A stretch of DNA of 64,000 nt, from contig NC_133174.1 of assembly GCF_040802235.1 (NCBI RefSeq), positions 79,878,647-79,942,646 on the forward strand. The letters run 5' to 3'. Origin of the DNA: Manis javanica (taxonomy: Eukaryota; Chordata; Mammalia; Pholidota; Manidae). A model generated the notes under the pieces. It was not told the origin of the DNA. It made no database searches and was given only the letters and a program-made list of their open reading frames with translations. The position numbers and the translations under genes are program-made. Below are positions 12,591 through 25,545 of the stretch, one piece after another. Positions within the stretch are counted from its first letter, which is position 1. Every line of letters starts with the position of its first letter.

Positions 12591-13119
12591 ATTTCTGGTT
12601 TCAGCCAAGATGAATTAGCCCTATTTCTTCCAGGTCCTCATCTTACAACAAAAAATATTGGATGTAACAACAAACAAGCATATGAAGACTCTGAAATATA
12701 AAAAGAAGGCAGACTATCTATGGGCCTGGAAATGAGGTAGTTATTTCCCAGTTTTCTTTATTGCAACCTATATATAGGACAGGGAGTTGCAGAAGACTCC
12801 ATCTTGACATTGCCAATAGCCAAAGATCATAAAAATACAAGGAAAAGCTATTCCTCCCAAGTTAAAGTACCAGGAAAAGGGCGACCTTACAACAGAAAAC
12901 CTTTTTTTGGCAATCCAACCAAACACAAATTGAAAAACTACACCCTCACCCTGTGAATTCAGCAAGACTTAGAAGGAAGTTGATCTTCTAGCCCACTTAC
13001 ATCTTCCAAAAAAGCAGCCTACGACACTCTAGTTCACTGGTTCAGTGGTGTTTGTAGGGCTGAATGGGAAGCTATCTTCAATCTCCTGCTTAATTAAATA
13101 GGAGGTTCTAATTATCCTT

Positions 13120-14040
13120 CTAGGTGGTATGGGTGGCCAAGGTGGCGGTTGGGGTTTGTATTTCCATCCTACACATAGTAGAGGCAGGAAATGTTTGATT
13201 CCACTTCCTTGATTGTGTGAACAGGGTCTAGTGGCAGGCTGAGACTATGTCGCTACTTGGCAAGCAATGAAACTTAATGAGGTAGTATGAAGCAGGGCTA
13301 CATATCAATCCACTTTAGCCTTCCCTCCCCACCCTGGTAAAGCCTGATCCATTAGGTTGCTGAGTCTCCAACCTGACAAAGCAATGAGCTTGAGTATGGA
13401 TGTGTTAGTTGGGTTAGTAAGCCTTCTACTTTTCCCCTACCCCTGGTGTCAGTGAGGACAGAGAAGCTGAAAGTTCATATTTACCTGACAATGATGAAAA
13501 AAATGAGGTAGTTTGAGGCAAGGCTCGTTAGCATAGTGATTCCTCCAAATTCTAGAGTCAAGAGAGGCCAGAGTGCAGCTGAACCTCTACCTCCATCTGG
13601 TATCAATAAGCCTGAAGTAGGCAATGAAAGATGGAACTAGTTAACATTCCACACATGTCTTCACTTCATGGTGTCAGTGGGACTTTGTGTCTATCTGAAC
13701 TTCTCCTCATGCAAGGTATCAATGAAGCTAAATGAGGTGATGGGAGGCTGGATTACTTTAGTAGTTAGAAGTTTGTACTGCTCTACCTGTCCCTTCCTCT
13801 CCTCTGGTACTCAGCAAGGAGCACAGCATTCACCCAAAGTCTGTGACAGAAGAGTGGTATGACTCAGCACTCTGCTCCTTCACTCCCCTGTATCAATAGT
13901 GGCCAGTGAGGATCTGGTCATACAACCCTAGTTGAAGAAGATAAGAAGTGTGTCAGTACTCCACTTCTGCTGGAAAACTACTATCAAGGGCAAGGGGGGA
14001 GATGAGCTTCCACTCCACCAGTCATCAATGGGGCACTGTG
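13120..14040 (+). repeat. Degenerate internal repeats in the 5' region of the old L1
   Basis: Related short blocks of the type 'tggtgtcagtg/tggtatcaat' recur near 13,445, 13,599, 13,669, 13,715, 13,805, 13,890 and 14,019. Several are followed by 'aatgaggt'. Spacing is irregular (about 45-155 bases). They may be decayed repeats of an L1 5' UTR; this is inference. Confidence 0.35.
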
Positions 14041-15185
14041 AGTCATTGGTCCACATTTGCAGGGTGGTGATAATATGGTCCTGCAGAAAGCGGAATATAC
14101 ACACTGACATGCCCTTAATGCTTTACCTTAACAGGAGGAATGTTGGATTAAAAAAATTCCCTTAAATAGGAGTCTCATAATATATATAAAAAGTCTAGGA
14201 TAAACTGGGAAATCATTAGTCATACTGAGAAAGAGGAAAATCACAACTTGAATGAGGAAGCAGAGAGACATTTGCCATCACCAAGATGAATTAGCTGCTG
14301 GAAAGGAAAGAATTGTCAACTGATAATTCTATGTCTGGTGAAAATACACTTCAGGAATAATGAGGAAATAAATGCATTCTTAATGTAAAACTAACAGAAT
14401 TTTTTGATAGCCAACTCACCCTTAAATTAGAATGGCTAAAACAGAAAGGAAATGATAATAGAGGAAGACTTGTGACTTCAAAAAGGACTGATGAAGTGGA
14501 AATGGGTATAAATAAGGGTATATATAATAAACCATTATTCTCATGAATTTCTTAATATTGTATTTCATTATTGAAGCAGAAACCATATTAGATGTGTGGT
14601 TCACTGTATGTAGAGAAAATAATTAAGACAATTCTATTTTAAAAGTAGTGAATATAAAGAGACTTAAATGGAAGTGAGGTTTCTACCCTTCACTAGAACT
14701 GGCAACATGTTGATACCAGTAGACAATAATAAGTTTTACATGTAAATTTTAATAAACAGAGCATCCTCAAAGAGAATAATGAAAACAAAGTGATATACTC
14801 AAAATACACAAATTTAAAAATCTCAAATAATAAAAAATAGACAATATGAATAATCCTAAAACTATTATAAGATAATGAATTTGTAATTAAAACTTGAAAA
14901 AGAAATCTCTTGGTGATTTAACCAGAAAATTCTATCAAAAATTTTTTAAAGAATCTTGTCCATATAATAGAAGAGGAGGGAAAATTTCTAAAATAATTTT
15001 ATTAGGCCAACATTAAACCAATACTGACACTATCAAGGACTTAAGGAAACTTAAACTAGACAAGGACTTAAGGAAAATCAAAACAAAACACAAATAAACA
15101 AAAACCCCTCAAGATCAATGTTTCACATGAATGTAGATGTAAAACACTTCAGCAAATGAGTGAAAATTGAATCCAAGATTGTATA

Positions 15186-15800
15186 ATGAGAATTATACAC
15201 CATGACCAAATGGGATTTATTCCAGATGTACACGGCTGGCTCTACATTGAAGTTAATCCATATAATCCATTATATATTGATAAGCTAAAAAAGAAAAATC
15301 ATATGATCATATCAATTGACATAGAAATAGAATTTGGCATAATTTCATTCATTACAGAAACCCTCAGCAACAAAGAAATAGAGGGGAACTTCTTTGACTT
15401 GAAAGTATTTACACTAAAACTTCAGCTAACACTATATTTAAAACAAAAACTCAGTATTTTCCTTTAAGAACAAGAAAAAGGCAAGTGTGTCTGTTTTTAC
15501 TGCTCCTATAGTACTGTATAGGCTAGACACTGCAATACAGAATAAAATAAACATAAACAGCATAGATTGGAAAGGAAGGAAAGAACTTCCTTTCTGCAGA
15601 CACATGAATGTGAACCAGAAAATTTCAAGTAAGCTGTATGAAATTCTTCTAAAGGTAGCTCAGCAAGTTTGTAGGATACAATATCAACATAAAAATCAGT
15701 CACATTTCCATCTACTAAAAACAAACATGTGGCAACCAAAATTTATCAATAATCCAAAGAAAATGAAATATTTAAGTATAAACCTAAGAAAATTTACATA
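15186..15800 (+). pseudogene. L1 ORF2 reverse-transcriptase remnant
   Basis: The frame at 15,186-15,467 gives 'IIHHDQMGFIPDVHGWL' and '[14 protein letters not shown]', the standard L1 RT palm region around the first catalytic aspartate. The expected neighbours continue at 15,487-15,801, with 'INSIDWKGRK' and a lysine-rich segment in shifted frames. The FADD motif that should follow is not readable in a single frame. Stops and frameshifts throughout show an old dead copy. Confidence 0.75.
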
Positions 15801-18479
15801 GAACCTGTCTCCCCAAAATTACAAAATGTTGATGAAAGAAACAAAAAAAGATCTAAATAAATAGAGAGGCATACCATGTTCATGAATTAGAAGTTTCAAA
15901 TAATAAATATTTCAATTATCCTCAAGTTTACCCATACATATAATGCAATTCCTATCCAAATCCAGCAAGATTTTAGTAAACATAAATAATGTAGTTCTAA
16001 AACTCATATGGAAAGATACAGGCTAAAAATAGCCAAAAGTATCTTGATAAAGAATAATAAAGTGGGAGAAATCACTCTAGTGTTAAAGATTAGTATATAG
16101 CTACAGTAAATAAGTGTGTCATTTTCAGAGGCATACATATATAGTTTAATGGAACAGAACGCAAAACACAGTAGAGTGACACAAACATACCCACCCGTTT
16201 TGGGCAGAGATATACAATCTAATCAATGACAGGAGGATAGCCTTTACAACAAAAGGTACTACAGCAATTGTGCATCCACAGACAAAATGACGAACCTCAT
16301 TCAGTACCTCAGACTCATTCAGATTTTAACTCAAAATTTATCATAGACTTATGTATGAAATATAAAATTACAAAAATTTAGAATAAAAACCTAGACAATC
16401 TTTGGGATCTAGGACAAATGATTCCTGAATCCCTAGGTCTGGCCCTGAAAACACAATGTATAAAAGGTAAAATTGATAGAGTGGACCATGTTAAAAACAA
16501 AATATTTTATTTCATGATATACCCTGAGAAAAAGAAGAAAAGACCAGATAAAATTTGGGAGAAAGTATTTGAAAATCACAGAACTGAGACTAGGCATTTC
16601 CCCCATATAAATGAAAAGGTATGTTTACACAGAAGCTTGTACAGTAATATCCAAAGCAGACCAGTTAGTAGTAGTCAAAATTTTAAAATTATCCAATGTC
16701 CTTCATCAAGTAAATGATTAAAAAACCTATGCTACTATCATACTATACAACTACTTAGATGCATCTTAAGGGATTATTCTGTAGGAAAATTTAATCTAAA
16801 GACATAGGATACTCTATTAATTCTATGTATATAACAATCTTAAATTGACAAAATTATAGACAGAGAACATATCTGTTGAGAAATTAGGGATGGGTGAGGA
16901 AGTGAGATGATTTTGGTTATAAAAGGTTAGCATGAGGGAATCTTGTGATAAAGTATGACTATGGTAGCAGTCACACAAAACTGCATGTGATGAAATTTCA
17001 TATAATTAATAACAGAGACAAGACACCCACATACACATGAGTATATATAAATCTAATGAAATGTGAAAAAAATTGATAGTATGCATCAGTTACAAATGCC
17101 TAGGTGTGATATTATACTAGAATTATTCAAGTTGTTATCATTGGGAGAAACTGGGTTCAGGAAACATATAACTTTGCTATATTATTTCTTTTAAGCACAT
17201 GTGGATCTATAATAGACTCAGAAGTAAAATTTTTAAAAATGCAAGTGACTCAGGAAAACTAGCTCTAAATCTGAATGTGTTTCACTCTCATCCCATAGAT
17301 TGATTTGTATTTGTTAATTGCCTTGTATGTATGGAATGTTTGAGTACATCTGCCAAATCACTGGTTCATCATCAAATTATGTAGACAAAGGCACGAGCCC
17401 TAGGAAACAATGTAAAAACATAAAAATATGAATTTAATAAAAAGCAGAGACATACATCAGTAGACACAGAACAGGGAGACAAATTCTCTAGTATAAGTTC
17501 TAGAAAATAAACAAAATAAAACAAAAATATAACTCACAGTTGCTTCACTGTATCATATAAAATGTCCAGGTTTTAGGAAAAATTATATGACATGATAAGA
17601 AACAGGATAGTATACACAAGAAAAGAAGCAATCAATAAAGACTGATTCTAGTGGGTCCAGATATAAGATTTAGTGGTAAAGTCTTTAAGGTATCTATGAA
17701 GAATATTTTCCAAGAGTTAATTCAAAGAATTAAAGATCCATATTGAAATTTTAGAGCTTAATGGGAAAATAACTGACAAAAAAATTTCACTAAATGGTCT
17801 CATCAACAAACAACAATTATACTTGAACATAAATTGAGGGAAATTTATAATCCAAAAATACATAGAAAAACATTGAAGAAAAATTAAGAGACCCATGTGA
17901 GTACATTAGGTGTAACAATATACACATAATGAAAATTCAAAGCCATATTTTTTAGAAAAGAAAGACATAAACATATACATATTCAAAGAAATAATGGCAG
18001 AACCTACCCAAATTTTGAGAAAAACATTTATTCTATCCACAAGGAGCTCAGTAAACCTGAAGAGAAAACAAAGATAACCACATTAATATATCATAGTCAA
18101 ATTATTGAAAGCGAAAGAGAAAGAAACAACCTTGGAAGCAGAAAGAGTGAAGTGTCTCATGGGGGTGGGGTGGGGGAAGTAACAATATGATTAATGGTTG
18201 ACTTCTCATAAGAAACAACAGTGTTCAGAAGACAATATTAAGAATAAAAACTCTCAGTTAAGATTCCTATATCCAGCTGAACTACCATTCAAAACTGAAG
18301 GTAAAGTACATACATTCCCAGATATTGTCATCCAGAAATTGAAAGAATTATTCCTGGTTACAATACCTGTCCTGTAAGAAATTTTGAAGAAATTTCTTTA
18401 AGATGAAAGGAAATGCTACCAGAATTAAGTAACTTCAATCTACAGAAAGGAATGAAGAACACTATAAATTATAAATGGG

Positions 18480-18558
18480 TGGGTGAGTGTAAAATACGTG
18501 TACACACATATATGCTTGTGTATATATACATATTATGTATATGAATATATGCACATAT

Positions 18559-18603
<45 letters not shown>

Positions 18604-18606
18604 TAT
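18480..18606. repeat. TG/TA microsatellite
   Basis: Mixed 'tgtgta' and 'atatac' units lead into an unbroken (TA)n run at about 18,565-18,600. It is low-complexity sequence. The Tyr-Ile repeats read from the minus strand are an artefact of it. Confidence 0.95.
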
Positions 18607-21096
18607 GTAGTGATTCCAAAATCATTCACTAAAAATATAACTAAAAACAAAGAGCAAAAAATATGAAAAAAGAAGACAGATATTAAAATGGTAAACTAAA
18701 ATGTTGGTTTACCACAACAGTAGGCAATGAATTAGGGACATAGTACTAAAAAGAGGAGATATATTGAAAACAAATAATGAAATGTTAAACTTAAATCCAA
18801 TCATATCATAATTATACTTCAGAAAAAGGGCAAACATTGTCAAAATGAATAAAATGAATTAAAAAGCAAGTTCAAGTATATAGTATCCACAAGACACACA
18901 TTTTAGATTTGAAAACAAAAAAAGTAGCTGAAAATAAAGGGATGGAAAAAAGTTATACCATGGTAAGAGTAAATGTAAGGGAGCTGGAGTGGCTATATTA
19001 ATAGTCAAAATAGAGCTTAAATCAATGAATATCACTAAATTCAAGACACATTACACAATGATAAATGGGTCAGCACATCAGAAAGATGTAACAATTTTAT
19101 TTGTGCATAAAAATAACAACAGATCCTCAAACATGAAGCAAATACAGAATTGTAATAATAAATACACAATTCTATAATTATACTTTGGTATTTCAATATC
19201 CCCTCTCAATAATAGACAGAACACCTAAAGAGAAAACCGGTAAAGGTATGAAATAATTGAAAAAGAACTATCAGTGAACTTAAAATAATTTTTAATGACA
19301 ATGAACAGAAATAAATAATACAGAAAATCAATAAGAGCAAAAACTGTTCTTTGAAAAATCAAGAAAAATGATAAGACTTTAGCTAGATTGAAAAAAATAC
19401 AACTTAGTAAAATGAGGAAGGGAAGCATGGGTGTCACTACAATACCCTGCAGAAATACAAGATGATAAGAGAAGTTTTCATCAAAAAACAAAACAAAATA
19501 GATAAAATAGATGAGTTGCTCGAAATAAATTACTAAAATTTACTCAAGAATAAATAGAAAATCTGAAGGGACTTAAATCAATAGAAAATCTTAAGGGACC
19601 TACATCAATAAAGAATTTGAGATAGCAATTGCAAACCTTTCCATACAGAAAGGCCTGAGGCTAGATAGTTTCATTATGTATCAAACACATAAGGAAGGAA
19701 TAAAAATGCAGCTTTTTCATAAATGAGTACAAGAGGGGTCATTCACCCCCTCAATTTTATGGCCTGAAATATCCTGATACTAAAGACAGACAAAGACATA
19801 AGAAAATACACAAGTGAACTAAAAAGCAACATCTCCCATCAATACACAAAAAAATCCTTAACAAAATATTAGAAGAACAAGTCCAGCAGGATATAAATAG
19901 AATAATAAATCATGACTATAAAAGTAATTTTTATCCTAGGAATGCATTCACTGTTGGTTTAAAATCCAAAAAAAATTATTATATCATATTTTTAGAATAA
20001 TGGACAAAAACATATGCCATCTCAACTGATATAGAAAAATAGTTGATAAAAATCTGATAATCAACTATGATAAAAAAATGCACATTAGAAATAGAAGAGA
20101 ATTTCCTAAATTCTGTAAGAGATATCTATGGGAAAAAAAGTAACAAACTAAAGTTAGCATTATAATGAATGATAAAAAGCTAAATGCTTTCTACCTAAGA
20201 TCAAGAACAAGGCAAGGGTGTTTACACTTACTATTTCAATTTAACAGTATACTAGAACTATGGAAAATAAACTGAAGCAAAAAAAATAAGGAAGATGAGA
20301 AATAAAATGTCTTTATCCATAGATGACACTACTAGAACTATACAAATACAAGAACAATAAAGAAAAATCAATTGTATTTCTGTACATGAGAAAAAAGGAA
20401 TCTGAAAACGAAATTAAGAAAACAATGCCATTCACAATAGCAAAGAATATAATACTTACAAACTAACTCAAGGAATGTAAGAAAATAAACAAGCCACTGC
20501 TAAGAAAAATTGAGGAAGACATAAGTAAAAGATGAGAGATACCATGCTCATGGACTGGAAATGTCAATTTTGATAACAAAGCAACTTTCCACAAATTGAT
20601 TTGTGGACTGAAAGCAATTACTATCAAAATACCAGTAGGCTATACATTATTTGGGTCAAATGATTTTTTACAAAGAGGCCAAAGTAATTCAGTGAAGAAA
20701 GTAGTTTTTTCCAAAAATGGAACTGGAACAATTGGGTATTATATGAAACACAGATAATGAAACACTTATGTCATACCATATAAAACAAAATTAACTTAAA
20801 TTAGATTCTAGTCCTAAATATAAGCAGCAAAACTAAGACATCTAGTAGAAATGAACATATCAAAGTAATATTAGTGATCTTTGGGTAAGCAAAAGATTCT
20901 TAAATTTGATTCCAAAAAGCATAAACCATAGAAGAGAAAATACGTTAAACAGGACTTCATCAAAATTACAAACTCTTACTTTTCAGAAGACTTCATATAA
21001 AAATGAAGACAAATTAAAGACTGGAAAAAATATTTGCATATCATTTATCATGTGATAAAAGACTTATATAAATATAAAGAATTTTTCAAAAAAGCC

Positions 21097-21257
21097 AGGC
21101 GCTCCTCTCTCTGAGGTAGCCTGCACTTTCTAAGTGCGTAACCTTTTAATCTTAAACTTTCTCTTTCCAACCTTTCAGGGCGCCTCTCCTTGCTGAGGCT
21201 GCCTGTTGCACTTCTCTCTTTAAGTAACTAAATAAAACTTTCACTCTGTTTCAAAAA
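21097..21257 (+). mobile_element. Polyadenylated LTR-derived retroposon inside the old L1
   Basis: A GC-richer body of about 156 bases interrupts the L1. It consists of two related halves, starting near 21,099 and 21,179, each with 'gcgc.ctctc...tgaggc/t.gcctg..cactt'. The second half ends 'aataaaactttcactctgtttc' followed by a run of A. The host sequence 'aaaaaagcc' precedes the body (21,088-21,096) and recurs after the A run (ending 21,266), consistent with a target-site duplication. The AATAAA plus short downstream end is LTR R-region-like. The most likely origin is an LTR-initiated transcript retroposed by L1 enzymes. Confidence 0.55.
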
Positions 21258-22019
21258 AAAAAAGCCTAACAACTCACAAATCAGAAGCAAAAAAATTATT
21301 TTTTTAAAAGGCAAAATATTTAATTAGACACACCACCAAAGAAGATACAAAAATGGCTAATAAATGCATGAAAATATATTAAGGAAATGCAAATTAAAAA
21401 TATGACACCACTATAGATGCACTTAAATGGCTGTGATCATTAAGGACTGATGACAGTAAGTGTTAGTAAAAATAAGAAACTGGAAGTCTCACACAATACC
21501 TGTGGAAATGTTAAAGGATATAATCACTTGGAAAAAATACGGCAGTTTTTTAAAAAGTAAAACATTCACCTGCCATACAATGCAACAATTCCATTTCTTC
21601 ATATTTACCCCAGAGAAATGAAAACATTAGCACAAAAAAATGAACATGGATAACGTTAGAAGCATTATTTAGAAACAAGCTAATGATATTTGCAATAATA
21701 TGAACTTCATAAACATTATATTAAGTGTTAGAAGAAGACATAAAAGCATTTATTTTACATAAAATTTCTTGAAAAGTCGAAACTATAGAAATTGAAAGCA
21801 GATCAATGATCGCCAGGTGTGGGTTGATAGCAAAAGGGAATGAGGGAATCACTGGTTCACAGATGTATTATTCTAAAACTGAATTGTGGTGATTGATAAA
21901 CAAATGCATGTATTTATCAAAACTAATTTAACGGTATACTTATAATGATACACGTTTTATTATATGAAATTATACCTCAATAGAGCTGTTAAAATTGTTT
22001 CGCAGTTCCAATTGCTGTT

Positions 22020-23000
22020 CTTTGAAATGTACGTTATTTTTCATGAACTGACATTTGAAATAGCAATATTAACTTTTTGTATCTAAGAAATAGCATGGTA
22101 AATCTATTTATTCAATTTTATTTTGTATTCTTAAATAGGACATTATATTTTATATACCTGGGTCCTTTGCCTTTTATGTTTAATTTGTTCTTAAGTATTT
22201 TTGCAGGTTATTTTTTCTTGCCATTGCAAATTCTTTTAAGTTTTCTATGTGATTATTTCTAATATAGTATAAAATTTCAAATTTATACATTTTATTTTTT
22301 GCATCAAGTTAATTAGTAAATTAACCACTTATTAATTTGTTAATTTTTTTCTCTTGGATACCATATGTATGTAACTGTGTTATCAGCCAATATGATTTTA
22401 TCCTCAATTCCAAAATTATATTAGTTGTATTTTATTGCATTCACCTAAACTTCCATGACAGTCTTGAATGTTAATGCAGATACTGAGAATTTGTGCCCAG
22501 ATCTTGATATTGTCAAGGAGTTTAACACCCCATAATTTAAGATAGTATTTCTTAATGATTTAGGGTAAACAAAATTTATCATAGTCAAATAGTTCCATTT
22601 ATCACTATTTTACTTACTGCCTTTTATTATGAACACTGCTTAATTTTTATCAAATGATTTTAGCATATATTTGTATGATCAAGTTCATTCTTCAATTTGT
22701 CATTTTTATTATGTGAATAAATTTCTTAAAATTGAACCACTTGTTTATTTCTGCAATTAACCCTTCTTATATTTAGTGGTGGACTCCATTTGCTAATAAT
22801 TTTATATTCATGTGAAAGAGTGAGATGGTTCCATAGTTTTTCTTTTGTCCTCTATTCAGAAAATTATAGTGAAACAATTAAGGTCACTCCAAAAAATCAA
22901 CTGGGGAGTTTTCTGTATTTTTTAAATATTCAGGGATATTTTAAGTAACATTGGAATTATCTTTTCTGTGATACTATAAAAAACTGAAATATTTAGAAAT
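22020..23000 (-). mobile_element. Probable old L1/HAL1-type fragment, antisense
   Basis: Read from the minus strand, the region resembles decayed L1 ORF2. The stretch at 22,740-22,860 ('ccatttgctaataattttatattcatg...') matches the antisense of the conserved RT segment seen at 62,060-62,110. Divergence is extreme and the boundaries are approximate. Confidence 0.4.
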
Positions 23001-23480
23001 AACCTAAAGGTCAAAATATTATATAGCCAGATAATTATAGAAAAGATGAACATTACATGCCCAAAATATTTAAAGATTTTGGTAATTGTTCACCCTTTAC
23101 ATTTTGTTAGAATCAGGATTGAAGTTATAAATAAAATATGGTATCAATCAAATTTAAAAGTACACTAATCATAATAGCATATAAAGATATGTATTTGTAA
23201 ACTTGTTAGCAGGTCTTAATAGGCACTAATAAAATGTGAACATATACTACACATTAATGCATATGTCTCATTTTAAATAAAATGATATTCTCAGATAAAT
23301 TTACTACACAATTATTTTACAAAAAATTATGCATGCATTTAATAAGTTCAAAATTGATGGCATGTGTTTAGTTATATATTTTAAATATTTTACTTTTTTA
23401 AAGTAAATGCACAACAAACTACATAATTCTTCTAAACCAATGATCTTCTATAGGACAAAAAGAGCTGAACAAATAAAGGG
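23001..23480. other. No recognisable feature
   Basis: AT-rich sequence. I see no gene, RNA or repeat with confidence. Confidence 0.45.
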
Positions 23481-23489
23481 ATGTTTCAA

Positions 23490-23830
23490 TTATTCATGAA
23501 CTTGTCCAACAAATATTTATTTAGTGAAAAACATATTCTAATCACTAGTATAGGTGCTGAGGATATACTAGTAAACAGAATAGAAACAACAATATCAACC
23601 AAAAACTTTTGCCATTTGGGGATTTAAAGTAGAGAAGACAGAAAATGATCACAATAATTAAGTAAAACATGTAAGTCAAAGTGTTAAGGGGAATAATGAA
23701 AAAAAGGAATGAGGATATACGTATGCGTGTGTAGTATTAGCAGGAATGCAATTTCAGATACCCTGATAAGGAAAGCCCTCACTGAGAAGCTAACATTTAA
23801 ATCAGGACATGAATTTGAAAGAAGTTTCAC
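23490..23830 (+). repeat. Ancient mammal-wide interspersed repeat
   Basis: The sequence runs 'caacaaatatttatt...aggtgctgaggatatactagtaaac' and ends with '...gaaagccctcactgagaagctaacatttaaatcaggacatgaa'. This is the pattern of a widespread ancient mammalian repeat. I do not recall the family name with certainty. Confidence 0.5.
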
Positions 23831-24239
23831 TGATGTCTTAAATGTAAAGTGTTCAAAACCAAATTCATTATCTTTCCACTGAAATAATCTGAAAAGTGTC
23901 TTCTTTAACTCCTTCCTTTCACACTCAAAGAACTACAAATTACCACATTCCATCAATTCAACCTTTTAAGTACCTCCCAAATATTTTTCAATCCTGTTCA
24001 TCTTCATAACTACTAGAATAGGCTAGGCCACCATATTTTCCCGCATGGATAAATTACAAACAAAACAAAACAAAGCAAAACATAGTAACTGAATTTTTTG
24101 TCTACAATGTTTAAGTTTTATTAGTATACCATTTACTTATTTCATAATTTCAAACTTACAATGTACTTTTAACAAAAACAGGAAAGTTTAGAATACATTA
24201 AAAATATAACTTCTAATAATACCACCACATTTTAAGTAT
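23831..24239. other. No recognisable feature
   Basis: AT-rich non-coding sequence with a short 'caaaacaaaacaaag' simple run near 24,060. Confidence 0.45.
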
Positions 24240-24700
24240 GTGATAGAGAGCTGTATATAACCAAAAGTAAAAATCTCTCCCCTCCAGACACACCAATTAT
24301 TTATCCTAGAGATAATGATGGTTAAATGTTCTGTATATACTTCCTGATATGTTGTTTATATAAGCATACACACCAAGTTATGCACAACATACATAAAATT
24401 TCCCCCAAATTGTCAGCAAGTTATACATATTTTTGTCATTTAATATATCATGGAGTGCTTTACAAATGGTTGTATACAGTTATGCATTGTTTTAATGGTT
24501 GTATAAGATTGTATTTTATGGATATTCCATCAATAAACAATTCCTACTGATGGACATTAGTGTCCAATATTTTGTTACTTCAACAAATATTTGTTATACA
24601 GCATTGCATAACTTTATGACTACACCCTTTCACGTTTGTGTCAGTATTTCTGGAGACCTACTTGAGAATTTCAATTCCTGGGTCAAAGATTTCTAATTTT
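24240..24700 (-). repeat. Ancient interspersed repeat, probably LINE-derived, antisense
   Basis: Blocks such as 'ctctcccctccagacac', 'ctactgatggacattagtgt' and 'caattcctgggtcaaag' occur in the order seen in a common ancient mammalian repeat related to old LINE 3' ends. The assignment is by pattern only. Confidence 0.45.
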
Positions 24701-24780
24701 GAAATTCATTATATATTTCCCTCCAAAATAATTGTTCCATATTATACTTAGTATAGCCCATTTCCCTGCCATATTCAAAA

Positions 24781-24794
24781 CTTAAAGCTTTATT
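24781..24794. repeat. Target-site duplication, left copy
   Basis: CTTAAAGCTTTATT matches CTTAAAACTTTATT at 25,688-25,701 at 13 of 14 positions. The two copies flank the processed ERV between them. Confidence 0.75.
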
Positions 24795-24810
24795 ATTATT
24801 ATTTTTTTTA

Positions 24811-25318
24811 GGAGAGCAAGGGTAGAGGATTTTATTTAGAAATAAAGTGAGAGGAAAGAGCCCCTGGCTAATGCCAGGAGGGGACAAGATAGTCTGGGGT
24901 GGTGTGTTGTCTAGGGGATTTATAGGCAGTTGAGGATTTTTGAGAATTGAGGGCTTAGGGTGTGGACTTGTACCACCTGCCCTGCCCTCAAGGTGGACTG
25001 GGCTATTGTCTGTTTGCTAGGGCTTTTTACAGTGAAGTCATGGGTTATGCTGAGATAACCTTGCGGAACACTCAAATATTTCAGGCCAAGTTGCTACTGG
25101 CCTTTTGACCTTTAACTGATCTCACTGAAGATGTCTATATTCTTAGTCTGGTGTCTTTTCCCTAGAGAATTAGTGTGACCTTGACTTTGCACAATGCTTA
25201 ACAGTTTCAATAGGGACTTATTTGTCCATTTGTTGCATTGCTCTGACTGTAAATATTCCGCCCTGCTTTTCCCGGAGGCCCTTACCCTACTTTGACCATA
25301 CACACGGTGCCTGTCTCA
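24811..25318 (-). repeat. U3-R of the processed ERV (3' end)
   Basis: On the minus strand U3 begins TGAGACAGG at 25,318, just after a purine tract. The TATAAA box is at 24,924-24,919 and AATAAA at 24,836-24,831. R ends at about 24,811, where the A tail begins. U5 is absent, as expected for an RNA 3' end. Confidence 0.7.
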
Positions 25319-25344
25319 TTCCCCACTCTACAGATAGAGACCCT

Positions 25345-25524
25345 AGCTGCTGCTAGGGAAAGGGGGTGATGACCGCTCTGGCTGCTTCATGCTGAGAGGG
25401 AGCCCAGTAAGGGGTGCAGTTAGGTCTCCATAAGCAGTGAGTTGAGAGGGCCTTGGAAGATGGACACTTCTATTTCAGGTTCCATTTCTATTACTATTTT
25501 CAATTTTGTGGCTTCTCTGAAGTT
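25345..25524 (-). pseudogene. Remnant internal region of the processed ERV
   Basis: Only about 180 bases lie between the primer binding site and the purine tract. No gag or pol motif is visible. The stretch near 25,345-25,400 could be the extreme 3' end of env or untranslated sequence. The parent RNA was therefore either spliced or from an already deleted provirus. Confidence 0.5.
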
Positions 25525-25542
25525 ATCCTGGACAAGCCCCCA
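25525..25542 (-). other. Primer binding site, tRNA-Pro-like
   Basis: The minus strand reads TGGGGGCTTGTCCAGGAT. It differs at two positions from the classical tRNA-Pro site of gammaretroviruses as I know it. It lies a few bases after the U5 end, in the correct place. Confidence 0.75.
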
Positions 25543-25545
25543 AAG

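Larger units (their letters stand above)
12590..17245 (+). mobile_element. Old, decayed L1 (L1M-type)
   Basis: The order is a long 5' region (about 12,590-14,150), an ORF1-end/inter-ORF stretch near 14,280-14,400 ('aaaggaaagaattgtcaact...'), ORF2 with an RT remnant near 15,186-15,470, and a 3' end near 17,100-17,245 with 'gttatcattgggagaaactgg'. These blocks are typical of old mammalian L1 subfamilies. Divergence is high, with frequent stops and indels. It belongs to an older burst than copy A. Confidence 0.75.
17440..21995 (+). mobile_element. Second old L1 (L1M-type) copy
   Basis: An ORF1-type region runs from about 17,460 ('catataaaatgtccaggttttagg') to 18,450. An endonuclease region lies near 18,900-19,180 and RT near 19,880-20,400 ('catttactatgg'-like decayed codons). 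The 3' end is near 21,995, with 'aattatacctcaatagagctgttaaaa', a typical old L1 terminus. It is interrupted by a TA microsatellite (18,561-18,600) and by a small retroposon (21,097-21,257). No usable frame remains. Confidence 0.75.

Noticed and set aside
18462..18650. Open frame with Tyr-Ile repeats
   Set aside because: It is produced by the TA microsatellite.
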